Below are positions 15,811 to 24,565 of a DNA stretch of 64,000 nt, piece by piece. The notes under the pieces are model-generated. The model saw nothing but the letters and a program-made list of their open reading frames with translations, was not told the origin of the DNA and did no database searches. Both the position numbers and the translations under genes were made by a program. The stretch lies in contig NZ_JAINWJ010000049.1 in NCBI RefSeq assembly GCF_021021415.1, positions 1 to 64,000 on the forward strand, read 5' to 3'. Numbering within the stretch: the stretch's first letter is position 1; each line of letters begins with the position of its first letter. Source of the stretch: Martelella mediterranea. Its GTDB lineage: Bacteria; Pseudomonadota; Alphaproteobacteria; Rhizobiales; Rhizobiaceae.

Positions 15811-16448
15811 AGTATGTCGTCTTTCGCTTCGTCAAGCGCTGCGCGTACAAGCCCGGTCAGCAGGCGGGGGAGGTTCTCCCGCTTGCCGGCCAGATCGGCC
15901 AGCGCCTCGCTATCGAGCCCCAGATCGGTGGCAGCCTCCGCCGCCTTGTGGTCGACCAAGGGATAATGCTCCTCCCACACCACCTGGACCTCGCGGAAGA
16001 AGATATCCGCGCCGACATTGCCGATGCCCTTGAATTGCTGAAGCAACGCTCTCTCCCGCTCCGGATCGTTCTCCGCCTCCTTGCGGAGATTGCGCAGATC
16101 GCCCGCGTATCGATCAGTGATGATCTTCGTGGTGTCGGCGATATAGCGAGCGGTGCTCTCGTCATAGCGGGCATAGCCGTTCTCGTTCAGAACCTTGACG
16201 CGTTGCTCCCAGGTCGTCGCCGCCATCTTCTCGGGCGTCGTCCAGCCGGTGTCGAAAAGCGCCGCGGCTGCCTGCCGGGCCTGGTTGGCGTTGATGCGCG
16301 CGCTCATCAGCAATGAGCACAGGAGCCATTGATAGAGAGGAGCCGGCGTGTTCTTGCCGACATTGATATGAAGCGCTTCCGCGTAGCTTTCGGGATAGCG
16401 CTCGAGGACTGCCTTGGCGATTGCCTTCTGTTGTGCCTTGCCGGTCAT
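15795..16448 (-). CDS. HhH-GPD/endonuclease III-like protein without FeS cluster
   Basis: A 217-residue soluble protein with the helix-hairpin-helix of the DNA glycosylase superfamily: FKGIGNVGADIFFREV (about 139-154), followed by PLVDHKAAEAATDLGL. The aspartate of VDHK aligns with the catalytic Asp of endonuclease III (VDTH). The catalytic Lys of endonuclease III, in its GVGRKTA loop, is replaced here by Val, and the C-terminal four-cysteine iron-sulfur loop is absent. It could be a monofunctional base-excision glycosylase or a non-catalytic DNA-binding relative. It stands alone, convergent with the catabolic operon, with no repair gene beside it. Confidence 0.7.
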   Translation of the reverse strand: MTGKAQQKAIAKAVLERYPESYAEALHINVGKNTPAPLYQWLLCSLLMSARINANQARQAAAALFDTGWTTPEKMAATTWEQRVKVLNENGYARYDESTARYIADTTKIITDRYAGDLRNLRKEAENDPERERALLQQFKGIGNVGADIFFREVQVVWEEHYPLVDHKAAEAATDLGLDSEALADLAGKRENLPRLLTGLVRAALDEAKDDILKAAA

Positions 16449-16643
16449 GTCTGCCTCCGATCGTGAGCTGTTGAGCTTCTTTTGCGGTAATGCGTCGATC
16501 CGCCCAAGGTTCCCGCCGTTGCTTTGAGCGGGGTAAACGGTTTAAGGAGGGGCGAGCAGGATGGCGCAAGCGACGGACCGGTTATGTCTGGCCGGTACGA
16601 ATTGCGACAGAATGTCGGCGCCCATCCGGTCGGAGGTTGATAC

Positions 16644-16910
16644 GTGTCGGTGTTTTCCGCGTTTGCTGTTTATTTCGTGATCTGGTGGATCACCTTGTTC
16701 GCCGTGTTGCCGTTCGGCCTCAGGACCCAGGATGAGGCAGGCGACGTCGTGCCCGGCACCACCGAGAGCGCGCCCCACAAATTCCGCCCCTGGCGCGTGG
16801 TGCTGTGGACCTCGGCGGTCTCGGCCGTGGTGTTCGCGCTGTGGTGGCTGGTGGTAAAGGAAATCGGCTTTACGCTGGGAGACTTCGCTCGCCTGATCGG
16901 GCCGGCGTAA
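16644..16910 (+). CDS. DUF1467 family membrane protein
   Basis: An 88-residue inner-membrane protein with two predicted helices (about 3-23 and 52-72). The family hallmark is the N-terminal YFVIWWITLFAVLPFGLRTQDEAG stretch (shown here in part as WWITLFAVLPFGLRTQ). The start is a GTG at 16644 with a clear GGAGG seven bases upstream. DUF1467 proteins are conserved across alphaproteobacteria; function is unknown. Relatives often lie beside proS or LPS-related genes. Here it points towards lptD, with about 105 bases between their ends. Confidence 0.88.
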   Translation: MSVFSAFAVYFVIWWITLFAVLPFGLRTQDEAGDVVPGTTESAPHKFRPWRVVLWTSAVSAVVFALWWLVVKEIGFTLGDFARLIGPA

Positions 16911-17015
16911 CGGATCGGTCTCTGAGAGCGTTCCGTTTCTTGGCAAGGATGGCATCCCGTCGCATTGCCGAGTTCTTACCGGTCTCAGATTTTCCCACGT
17001 AAAAGCGAAATAATT

Positions 17016-19364
17016 CTAGAAACTGCCGCCGAAATTGTCGGAGCCGATCGCGATATCGCCGAGCGTGCGCAACGTCAGGCGCGCGCCGATCGTCCAGTCG
17101 ACGCCCTTGGCGTCGTCGGTGTCCCAGCTTTCCTGGTAGGTGATCGAGAACAGGGTGCAGATGTCCTCATAGGTCAACCCTACCCAGCGGCGCGTCAGGA
17201 CATTGTTGCTGAGGTCGTAGGTCAACGAGCCCGAGACGCCCCAATTGTCGTTGAACCGGAAGGTGCTGGTGGATTTAATCTCGCTGTTGCGCTCGTCATA
17301 GGCATAGCCGGGCTGGGCCATGACATTGGTGTAGTCGAGCGCGGTGTCGAAGCGGGCGGAGGTGTAGGTGATGCCGGCATCCGTGCGCTGCAGCGAAAAA
17401 TCGGTCTCGTCGAAACGGGCGGAGGCGTTGAGGCCGACGCCGAAGGGGAAAGAAATCTGGGCCGCGCCGACATAATCGGAGCGTTCTGTTTCAAGCCCGG
17501 ATTCCATACCGACGCCAACCAGATCCGGTGAGGCGAACGAGTTCGCGCCGGCAAGCTGGAAGGACTGGCCGAAAAGCCCGTCGACCATGATTCCGTTGTC
17601 GTAGACGCCGCGATAGCGCAGCCCGATATTGGCGCGGGTGCCGCCCTCGACGCGATCATAGCCGGAGAACTTGTCGCGATCAAACAGCGTGGTGGCATCG
17701 AACACGAAGCTCTGGCTGTCCTCGTTCGGCAGCCCGCCGGCATACCGCTCGTCCGGGCGGACGAAGATCTGGCCGATCGGCTCGACGATATGCGAGCTGA
17801 AGCCGTTGGTGATCAGCATCGGGTATTTGACTTCCAGGCCCGCCGTCAGCATGGCACGGGCGGCGGCATCCTGATCGACGAAATTGCCGGCGTAGTTGTA
17901 GGTGCCCGGCGCGATCTGGTTCGGATTGTCGACGTTCAGCAGGTAACCGTCGGCGCGCGCGGCCAGGATCGGCGTAAGCTGGAGGCCCTGCGGCGTTGTG
18001 AAGGTCTTCTTCCACTCGACCTCGCTGGTCAGCCGCGTGCTGTTGCCCTGAAGCCCAAGGAAGCGGTCGTTGACCGTGGTCTCGACAACATCGTTCTTCT
18101 GCCGGACGATATTTGTGAGGTTGTTGGTCACGGAAAGTTCGCCGCCGGCGAACGGGCGCGGGGCGATATAATCGTAATCGATCACCGGCAGAACGATCGC
18201 CTGCTCGTCCTCGTTGGCGTTCTGGCTGTTGGCGTCCTGAACGTCGAAATAATTGCCCTTGATGGAGAGCGAACTGCGCTTGCCGAGACCTTCCAGATAG
18301 ACCTGGTTATTGAAAATCCGGTCGTCATGGCCGTCAATCGAATAGGTCCGCGCGAAATTGGTGTCGCTCTGCACCATGACATCCCAGCCGAACACCCAGC
18401 GCGGGTTGATCTGGAACTCGCCGGTGGAGGCGATCATGCCGCGCAGGTCATTGTCGGCATCGCTGGTGCCGGCGGGGAAGCGGCTGCTGCCCAACTGGTC
18501 GATGCCGGCCATGCGCAGCGTGTGCTGGCCGTTGCGGTAGCGCTTGCGATACTCCGCCTCAAGCAGGAAGCCCTGCTGGGTGTAGCCTGTCCCGGTGAAG
18601 GTGACGTCCGCGCTCGGGCCAAGCGGAATGTAGTAAGGCACGGAAATGCCGAAGCCGAGATTCTCCTCGACGGTTGCCGAGGGGAACAGAAAACCGCGCT
18701 TGCGCTTTACGCTGGCGTCGGGAACCGTCACGGTCGGCAGGATCGCGATGGTGTGGCCCAGAAGCTGGAATCGCGGATGCTCCAGCCGCACCGTCTTTTC
18801 GACGCCGTTCTGGATGACGCGCTGGGCCCTGATCTGCCAGAAGGGCGGCTTTTCCGGATTTTCCGCGCAGGGAATGCAGGCGGTGTAGACGCCGTTTTCC
18901 AGCACCATGACATCATTGTCGATTCGCTCGGCGCGCTCGCCGGCGATCGCGATATCTTCCGGGGTGCGCACGCTGATGGCTTCGAGAAAGCCGTTGGCGA
19001 AGTCGTCGGTGACGTCGAGCTTTTCGGCGCGCAGGCGATTGCCGTCGGGGTCGACGACCTCGATGCCGCCGAAGGCCAACAGCTTGCCGGCCTTCTGGTC
19101 ATATTCGACCTTGTTGGCGACCATGCGGTAGCCGGCGTAATAAATCTGCACGCCGCCAAGCGCGTAGACCTGCTGGGTGTCGTGGTTATAGACCAACTCA
19201 TTGGCGCTGAGCAGCATCGGGCCCTGGTCGTCGGCGGGGGGCTCCGGAAGCACGCTTTCCTGCGCTCCGGCCGTGTAATGCAGCCCCGCTCCGGGTGGGG
19301 TCAATGCGGTGGCAAGGACCAAGAGCCCGGCAAGGCGATATGCGCTTAGTTTACGCCGGGCCAC
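17016..19364 (-). CDS. lptD: LPS-assembly outer membrane protein LptD
   Basis: A 782-residue outer-membrane protein that, with LptE, inserts lipopolysaccharide into the outer leaflet. It has an N-terminal signal peptide (about 1-34, ending near TAGAQ). An OstA/LptA-like beta-jellyroll lies around 50-160 (LLSANELVYNHDTQQVYALG), followed by a large beta-barrel to the C-terminus. The CIPC cysteine pair near residues 163-166 and a late cysteine in YEDICTLF are candidates for the disulfides that lock the plug in LptD proteins. The start overlaps the stop of lptG by one base. It is the last gene of lptF-lptG-lptD, which carry the two permeases and the terminus of the LPS bridge. Confidence 0.95.
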   Translation of the reverse strand: MARRKLSAYRLAGLLVLATALTPPGAGLHYTAGAQESVLPEPPADDQGPMLLSANELVYNHDTQQVYALGGVQIYYAGYRMVANKVEYDQKAGKLLAFGGIEVVDPDGNRLRAEKLDVTDDFANGFLEAISVRTPEDIAIAGERAERIDNDVMVLENGVYTACIPCAENPEKPPFWQIRAQRVIQNGVEKTVRLEHPRFQLLGHTIAILPTVTVPDASVKRKRGFLFPSATVEENLGFGISVPYYIPLGPSADVTFTGTGYTQQGFLLEAEYRKRYRNGQHTLRMAGIDQLGSSRFPAGTSDADNDLRGMIASTGEFQINPRWVFGWDVMVQSDTNFARTYSIDGHDDRIFNNQVYLEGLGKRSSLSIKGNYFDVQDANSQNANEDEQAIVLPVIDYDYIAPRPFAGGELSVTNNLTNIVRQKNDVVETTVNDRFLGLQGNSTRLTSEVEWKKTFTTPQGLQLTPILAARADGYLLNVDNPNQIAPGTYNYAGNFVDQDAAARAMLTAGLEVKYPMLITNGFSSHIVEPIGQIFVRPDERYAGGLPNEDSQSFVFDATTLFDRDKFSGYDRVEGGTRANIGLRYRGVYDNGIMVDGLFGQSFQLAGANSFASPDLVGVGMESGLETERSDYVGAAQISFPFGVGLNASARFDETDFSLQRTDAGITYTSARFDTALDYTNVMAQPGYAYDERNSEIKSTSTFRFNDNWGVSGSLTYDLSNNVLTRRWVGLTYEDICTLFSITYQESWDTDDAKGVDWTIGARLTLRTLGDIAIGSDNFGGSF

Positions 19365-20434
19365 TAACCATCCTCCTGATGCAGCAATATCGTCAAACCC
19401 AATGCCATAGCCACGACAACCGGAATCCAGGCTGCCAGAAGCGGGGACAGGATTCCGCTGCTGCCGAACGCCTTTACAAGAACACTCGTCACATAAAGCA
19501 GAAACCCGGACAGGATGCCACCCAAAATAACAGTGGGTGACTGCGCGAAGCGCGAAAACTTGAGGCAGACCGTCGCGGCGATCAATGTCATCGCGACTAG
19601 CAATAATGGCAGGGAAAGCAGGTAGTTATACTGGGTTTCCAAGGCGCTGGTGGAAGTTCCGAACTGGCGCGCCAGGGTAATTTGCCGCGGCAAGGCGAAG
19701 AAGCTTACGAGATCGGGCTGGACGAGATGCTGCTGAACGAAATCCTCCTCCAGATTGGTCTTCACCTGCACCTCGTCCATATGTGTGGATAATTCGCCCG
19801 CCTCGGTCTGGGTCACGTCATGCAGCGTCCACAAACCGTCGCTCAGCACCGCGCGGGTGGCATCCTGGCGCTTGGCGATTCCCCCTTGATCGTCGAAATA
19901 TATGACCACGGCATCGAGCAGTTCGGTCCCGTTCTCGGCGATGCCGCGGCCGCCGATGATCGTGTCCTGACCGTCGGTGATCTGTCTGAGCCAGGGCACA
20001 ACCTGATCCTGCTTGCCGCCGACAGCCTCGAGCCCGAGGGCCCGTTTCTGGCTCCAGGAGGCAAGCGGGTTGAGCGCGAGCACGCTTGCCGCGCCCAAGA
20101 GGGCTGCGCCGATCACGAACGGCATGATGAACTGCCACACCGAAATCCCGGCGGCGCGGGCAACGACCAGCTCATGGCGGCGGTTGAGCGCGATCAGCGC
20201 CACCATCGCCGAGAACAGCGCGATGAAGGGTATGGTCTGCTGCAGGATATAGGGCAGGCGCAGCGCGGTGATCAGCAGGGCGTCGAACAGGTTCTGCCCG
20301 GCCTCCTCGGAAATATTGCCAACCACCTCGCTAAAGTCGATCAGGTAGATGATCGACACCACGCCGAACAGGAACCATAAGACGGTGATGACGTAGCGGA
20401 CGAAGAAGTAGCGGCCGAGCACGGAGTAGATCAT
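19364..20434 (-). CDS. lptG: LPS export ABC transporter permease LptG
   Basis: A 356-residue inner-membrane permease of the LptF/LptG family that, with LptF and the ATPase LptB, extracts LPS from the inner membrane. It has six predicted helices: three at the N-terminus (about 15-35, 50-75, 100-120) and three at the C-terminus (about 275-295, 305-325, 335-350), separated by a periplasmic beta-jellyroll. The gene starts by ATGA overlap with lptF and ends overlapping lptD. The pair order LptF then LptG is as usual in alphaproteobacteria. lptB, lptC and lptA are not in this window. Confidence 0.94.
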   Translation of the reverse strand: MIYSVLGRYFFVRYVITVLWFLFGVVSIIYLIDFSEVVGNISEEAGQNLFDALLITALRLPYILQQTIPFIALFSAMVALIALNRRHELVVARAAGISVWQFIMPFVIGAALLGAASVLALNPLASWSQKRALGLEAVGGKQDQVVPWLRQITDGQDTIIGGRGIAENGTELLDAVVIYFDDQGGIAKRQDATRAVLSDGLWTLHDVTQTEAGELSTHMDEVQVKTNLEEDFVQQHLVQPDLVSFFALPRQITLARQFGTSTSALETQYNYLLSLPLLLVAMTLIAATVCLKFSRFAQSPTVILGGILSGFLLYVTSVLVKAFGSSGILSPLLAAWIPVVVAMALGLTILLHQEDG

Positions 20435-21591
20435 GCCGCACCTCCGCCATCAGCCCTGCGCGGCAGGCGGAACAGCGCGGCCATCATCCGGCCGAGCGGC
20501 CCGGTCTTTCGCCGCGCCCGGCGCGGCCGCAGCAGAAGATAGAGCCCGATAGCCAGCGATACGAAGATGATCGCATAGCAGACATAGACGAAGAACGGAT
20601 CGTTTTCTGCCTGGTTGGAACTGAAGTGGGAGAGCAGCCTGAGCAGCAGCGTCAGCCCGAACGCGCTTGCCATCGGCGGCACCCGCCGCTCACGGTGGGA
20701 GCGGGCATCGCCGACGATCACGATGGTGAACACGGCATAGATGAAGGGCAGAGTCCAGTCGGTCAGCCGGCGGGTGAGTTCGGCGCGATAGGAGCCGGGA
20801 TTGGCGAGGTAATCGGGGTCGTCCTGCGGCGGGTTCAGCAGATAGGCGAGGCCCCGGTCGGTCGCGCGCCTGCGGGTCTGGCTCTTGTCGCTGGTGAGTT
20901 CGGAAAGGTCGAAACTGTAGGAGTCGAACTGAACGATGGAAACGTCGCCGTCCTGATTTTCCCTCTGCACCTGGCCGTCACGCATGATGAGCTGGCTACC
21001 GCTTTCATCAACCGCGCCTTCCTTGGCGTAGTAGATGTAGGAATTGTCCGGCTGACGGTAATCGGCGACGAAAAGCCCCTTCAGCACCCGGCCGGACAGG
21101 CGCTCGGAAATCTGGATGTAAAGCCCGTCCTCGATCTCGCGGAATGTCTTTTCCTCGATCACGGAGGACAGAAGGTCGGCATAGACGGAAGCGATTACGC
21201 TGCGGGCCTCGGCGCGCGAGCGCGGCTCGATATAATTGTCGAGCACGAAGGAGAATGCGCAGAGCACGACGGCGAACGCCAGAATCGGCCGGTAGATGAT
21301 CGAGCGCCCGGCGCCTGCGCCGTCGATCACCGCGAGCTCCGAATCATTGTTCATCGACGTCAGCGTCTGCGCGGTGCCAAGCACGATGCCGAAGGGCAGG
21401 ACGGTCGGAATCACGGTCGGGAGAATCAGCGTCGCCAGCGTCAGGAAGGATACGATCGACTGGCCGCTGTCGGTCACCAGATTGATGCGCCCCAGCACCT
21501 GCGTCAGCCAAAGCACCGCCAGCACCGGCAACAATGTCGCCAGGAACATGCGCACAACCCGCGCCAATATGTAGCGTTCCAGTATCTTCAT
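20431..21591 (-). CDS. lptF: LPS export ABC transporter permease LptF
   Basis: A 386-residue LptF permease, partner of LptG. The N-terminus MKILERYILARVVRMFLATL and the helix-loop FGIVLGTAQTLTSMNNDSELAVIDGAG (seen here as TLTSMNNDSELAVIDGAG, about 75-92) carry the coupling-helix pattern of the family. Six membrane helices flank a periplasmic domain (about 115-265). A basic C-terminal tail (RPRRARRKTG) extends beyond the last helix. It is the first gene of the lptF-lptG-lptD operon, divergent from pepA across the PAP2 gene. An in-frame ATG start at 21591 is well placed for the family. Confidence 0.95.
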   Translation of the reverse strand: MKILERYILARVVRMFLATLLPVLAVLWLTQVLGRINLVTDSGQSIVSFLTLATLILPTVIPTVLPFGIVLGTAQTLTSMNNDSELAVIDGAGAGRSIIYRPILAFAVVLCAFSFVLDNYIEPRSRAEARSVIASVYADLLSSVIEEKTFREIEDGLYIQISERLSGRVLKGLFVADYRQPDNSYIYYAKEGAVDESGSQLIMRDGQVQRENQDGDVSIVQFDSYSFDLSELTSDKSQTRRRATDRGLAYLLNPPQDDPDYLANPGSYRAELTRRLTDWTLPFIYAVFTIVIVGDARSHRERRVPPMASAFGLTLLLRLLSHFSSNQAENDPFFVYVCYAIIFVSLAIGLYLLLRPRRARRKTGPLGRMMAALFRLPRRADGGGAA

Positions 21592-21627
21592 GCCGTTCGG
21601 TGTCGTGCGTTGCGGAGCGGACCGGTC

Positions 21628-22452
21628 TCAGGTCGTTTCGCGAAGCGGGCTGACGTGCTCCTTTCTCGTGAAAATGTAAAGACATCCGGTGAAAATCACC
21701 ACCGATGCAAGCCATCCGAGTATGATATCCGAAAGATAATGACCGCCATAGGCCAGCCGCATCGCCGGCGAGGCCAGCGAAAGCGCGATCAGCGGCGGCA
21801 TCAGCAGGATTCGGAAGCGCTCCGGGACGAGGAAGATCGCATAGCAGAACAGCCAGCCGGCGCCGGCCGCCTCGCCGGAAACGAAGGAGCAGTTCGACTG
21901 GCACGCGCCGGAAAAATCGCCGGCCGGAACGAAGGTCAGATCGCCGCCGAAGAGATCGGTATTGCGCGGCCTTGGCCGGTGGGAAATCTCCTTCAGCACG
22001 CTGTTGACCAAAAGGCCGGGGCCGATGATCAGGGCGACGAGCCCGGCCAGCAGCCTGCGGGCGAGCGCCTTGTCATAGGTCGCGCCGTGATGGGACCAGA
22101 CAGTGATCAGGCGGTAGATCAGGGTCAGGCCGAGAATGATCGGCAGGTAGAAGATCACTTCGCGCAAAAAGCCGAGCACGGCGTCGGCTGCAATCGGAAA
22201 GCTGCCGCATATTTTGCCGTCCGGCGCGCTGGTGCTGCAGGTCGTCTGATGAAAGAACGCCCGGGAGGCCGCAAGGTCGATGCCGGGAAAGAGGTAAAAA
22301 ACCAGGAGCAGGAAACACCACAGCGCCAAAAGCAGAATGAATGCGGCCTTGAGTGGCCGCATCGTGCCAAAGCGCCCCGGCAGTTTGTCAAGCCATTGGT
22401 GGTGTTGCTGCAATGCGGCGTTTTCCGGTTTCGTTGGCGGCGCGGCGCACAC
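21628..22452 (-). CDS. PAP2 family membrane phosphatase (lipid A phosphatase-like)
   Basis: A 274-residue inner-membrane phosphatase of the PAP2 superfamily with five or six helices. The three catalytic blocks are visible: KEISHRPRPRN (about 152-162), CSFVSGEAAGAGW (about 188-200), and the last block PAMRLAYGGHYLSDIILGW (about 229-247), which keeps its histidine and aspartate. Block two has SGE where most PAP2 enzymes have SGH; similar SGE versions occur in rhizobial relatives, as far as I recall. Next to the lpt genes it could be an LpxE/LpxF-type lipid A phosphatase, or an undecaprenyl-pyrophosphate or phosphatidyl-glycerophosphate phosphatase. The start may be GTG 22452 or ATG 22365. Confidence 0.78.
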   Translation of the reverse strand: MCAAPPTKPENAALQQHHQWLDKLPGRFGTMRPLKAAFILLLALWCFLLLVFYLFPGIDLAASRAFFHQTTCSTSAPDGKICGSFPIAADAVLGFLREVIFYLPIILGLTLIYRLITVWSHHGATYDKALARRLLAGLVALIIGPGLLVNSVLKEISHRPRPRNTDLFGGDLTFVPAGDFSGACQSNCSFVSGEAAGAGWLFCYAIFLVPERFRILLMPPLIALSLASPAMRLAYGGHYLSDIILGWLASVVIFTGCLYIFTRKEHVSPLRETT

Positions 22453-22586
22453 ACCGTTTCCATTTTCGTCGTTTTAAGTGTTATGAGAACCGGGTCAACC
22501 ATTCTTGGCCGGTTGCGTTAACAAGGGGTGGATTTCTTTTTCATCCCATCCTGTCAATTCCGTGACACCAGAACCCGGAGCATGAA

Positions 22587-24074
22587 ATGAAGTTCTCGAT
22601 TTCCTTTGTCGACAAGGCCGAAAGCGCCGGAAACACCGCGATTGTCCTGGCGAGCGCCGGTCACGCTCCGGCGGGACTTCAGGCCGCCGGCATGGGCGAG
22701 ACGCTTTATGAAAAGGCCTCGGCCACCGCCGGCTTCAAGGCGAAACTGTGTTCGACGCTCGATCTGCTGGCGCCTGCCGAAAGCGCTGCGGCGCGGATCG
22801 TGCTGATCGGGCTCGGCGAGCGCGACTCGCTTTCGGCCAATGCCTGGCTCAGGGCCGGCGGCAAGGCCGCCGCTGTTGCCGGCAAGGCCAGGAAACTGGT
22901 GGTCTATCCGGACAGCGCCGCAACGGCTTCCGAGCTCGCGGATTTCGCGCTCGGCATGATTCTCGGCGGCTATTCCTTCGACCGGTTCAAGACCACGGGC
23001 AAGGACGAGGAAGAAGACGGTAACGGGCGTGAAATCCCGGTCGAGATCGTGACCGGCGACGTGACCGCCGCCAATTCTGCTTTCGCGGATCGACAGGCGG
23101 TGGGCGAGGGCGTGGTGCTGGCGCGCGAACTGGTGAACCTGCCCGCCAATATTCTCGGCCCGCGCGAATTCGCCGATAAGGCCGAGGCGCTTTCGGCGCT
23201 CGGCGCTAAGGTCGAGATTCTCGATCGCGACAAGATGGAAGAACTCGGCATGGGCGCGCTGCTCGGCGTTGCCCAGGGCTCGGTGCGTCCGCCCTATCTC
23301 GCCGTCATCCAGTGGAATGGCGGCGGCAATGACGAGCGCCCGATCGCCTTCGTCGGCAAGGGCGTGGTGTTCGACACCGGCGGTATCTCGATCAAGCCTG
23401 CCGCCTCGATGGAAGACATGAAGGGTGACATGGGCGGGGCGGCCGCCGTCATCGGCCTGATGCATACGCTCGCCGCGCGCAAGGCCAAGGTCAATGTCGT
23501 CGGCATTCTCGGTCTCGTCGAAAATATGCCGGATGGCAATGCCCAGCGTCCGGGCGATATCGTCACCTCGATGTCCGGCCAGACGATCGAGGTGATCAAC
23601 ACCGACGCCGAGGGCCGGTTGGTTCTCGCCGATGCGCTCTGGTACTGCAAGGAGCGTTTCAAGCCGCGCTTCATGATCGATCTCGCGACGCTGACCGGCG
23701 CCGTCATGGTGGCGCTCGGCTCGCATCGCGCCGGCCTGTTTTCCAATGATGACGGCCTCTCGAAGGAGCTTGCGGACGCCGCCGAACGCACTCAGGAAAA
23801 CCTTTGGCGCCTGCCGCTCGGCGACGAGTATGACAAGATGATCGACAGCCGCTTTGCCGATATGCGCAATACCGGCGGCTCACGTTATGCCGGCTCGATC
23901 ACCGCCGCGCAGTTCCTGAAGCGCTTCGTGGGCGAAACGCCCTGGGCGCATCTCGATATCGCGGGCACCGCCATGGGCGCGCCAAAGAGCGAGATCAATG
24001 GCGGCTGGGCCTCCGGGTTCGGCGTCAGGCTTCTGGACGAACTGGTGCGCGCCCATTACGAGGCGCGTGACTGA
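22587..24074 (+). CDS. pepA: Leucyl aminopeptidase (M17)
   Basis: A 495-residue cytosolic cytosol-aminopeptidase that removes N-terminal residues from peptides; it is usually a hexamer with two metals per subunit. The signature [14 protein letters not shown] is present at about 342-355. Metal and catalytic residues appear in [18 protein letters not shown] (about 251-268, Lys and Asp) and [14 protein letters not shown]. The N-terminal domain (1-160) is typical for PepA. It is divergent from lptF/PAP2 and followed after 14 bases by holC, an order widespread in alphaproteobacteria. A GGAG site lies upstream of the ATG. Confidence 0.95.
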   Translation: MKFSISFVDKAESAGNTAIVLASAGHAPAGLQAAGMGETLYEKASATAGFKAKLCSTLDLLAPAESAAARIVLIGLGERDSLSANAWLRAGGKAAAVAGKARKLVVYPDSAATASELADFALGMILGGYSFDRFKTTGKDEEEDGNGREIPVEIVTGDVTAANSAFADRQAVGEGVVLARELVNLPANILGPREFADKAEALSALGAKVEILDRDKMEELGMGALLGVAQGSVRPPYLAVIQWNGGGNDERPIAFVGKGVVFDTGGISIKPAASMEDMKGDMGGAAAVIGLMHTLAARKAKVNVVGILGLVENMPDGNAQRPGDIVTSMSGQTIEVINTDAEGRLVLADALWYCKERFKPRFMIDLATLTGAVMVALGSHRAGLFSNDDGLSKELADAAERTQENLWRLPLGDEYDKMIDSRFADMRNTGGSRYAGSITAAQFLKRFVGETPWAHLDIAGTAMGAPKSEINGGWASGFGVRLLDELVRAHYEARD

Positions 24075-24088
24075 GGGCAGGGACGTTC

Positions 24089-24538
24089 ATGGCGGAGATC
24101 CTGTTCTATCATCTGACGGAATCGCTGCGCGACGCGGCCCTGCCGCCGCTTGTCGAAAAAAGCCTGGAGCGTGGCTGGCGGGTTGTGATCCAGGCGACGA
24201 GCGAGGCGGAGCGCGACCGGCTGGATGAGGTGCTGTGGACCTTCCGCGCCGACAGTTTCATCCCGCACGGACGGGATGACGAGCCGGACGCGGAGCGCCA
24301 GCCCGTGCTTCTGACGACCGCGGACACCAATCCCGGCAAGGCCGATATCCGATTCTTCGTGGAAGGCGCGCCGGTCTCGGCCGTCGAGGACTATCAGCGC
24401 GTCGTGGTGATGTTTGACGGCCATGATGTGGATGAGCTGAATGCGGCGCGTGCGGAGTGGAAGCGGCTGAGGCAAAGTGAGCATAGCCTCACCTACTGGC
24501 AGCAGGGCGAGGGTGGTCGCTGGCAGAAAAAGGCTTGA
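24089..24538 (+). CDS. holC: DNA polymerase III chi subunit
   Basis: A 149-residue chi subunit of the DNA polymerase III clamp loader, which contacts single-strand-binding protein. The typical features are the opening EILFYHLTESLRDAALPPLVEKSLERG and the middle segment FIPHGRDDEPDAERQPVLLT (shown in short form); the chi family has HG...D...PVLLT at this point. It sits directly behind pepA, 14 bases away, probably in the same transcript, as in many alphaproteobacteria. The length matches the family. Nothing unusual is seen. Confidence 0.92.
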   Translation: MAEILFYHLTESLRDAALPPLVEKSLERGWRVVIQATSEAERDRLDEVLWTFRADSFIPHGRDDEPDAERQPVLLTTADTNPGKADIRFFVEGAPVSAVEDYQRVVVMFDGHDVDELNAARAEWKRLRQSEHSLTYWQQGEGGRWQKKA

Positions 24539-24565
24539 GGGCCGCTTCCTTCGTTGCGGCGGCCG

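Noticed and set aside
17790-19349. Plus-strand open frame of 519 codons within lptD
   Set aside because: Antisense to the lptD gene; no domain or ribosome site.
20626-22521. Plus-strand open frame of 631 codons across lptF and the PAP2 gene
   Set aside because: Antisense shadow of two membrane protein genes.
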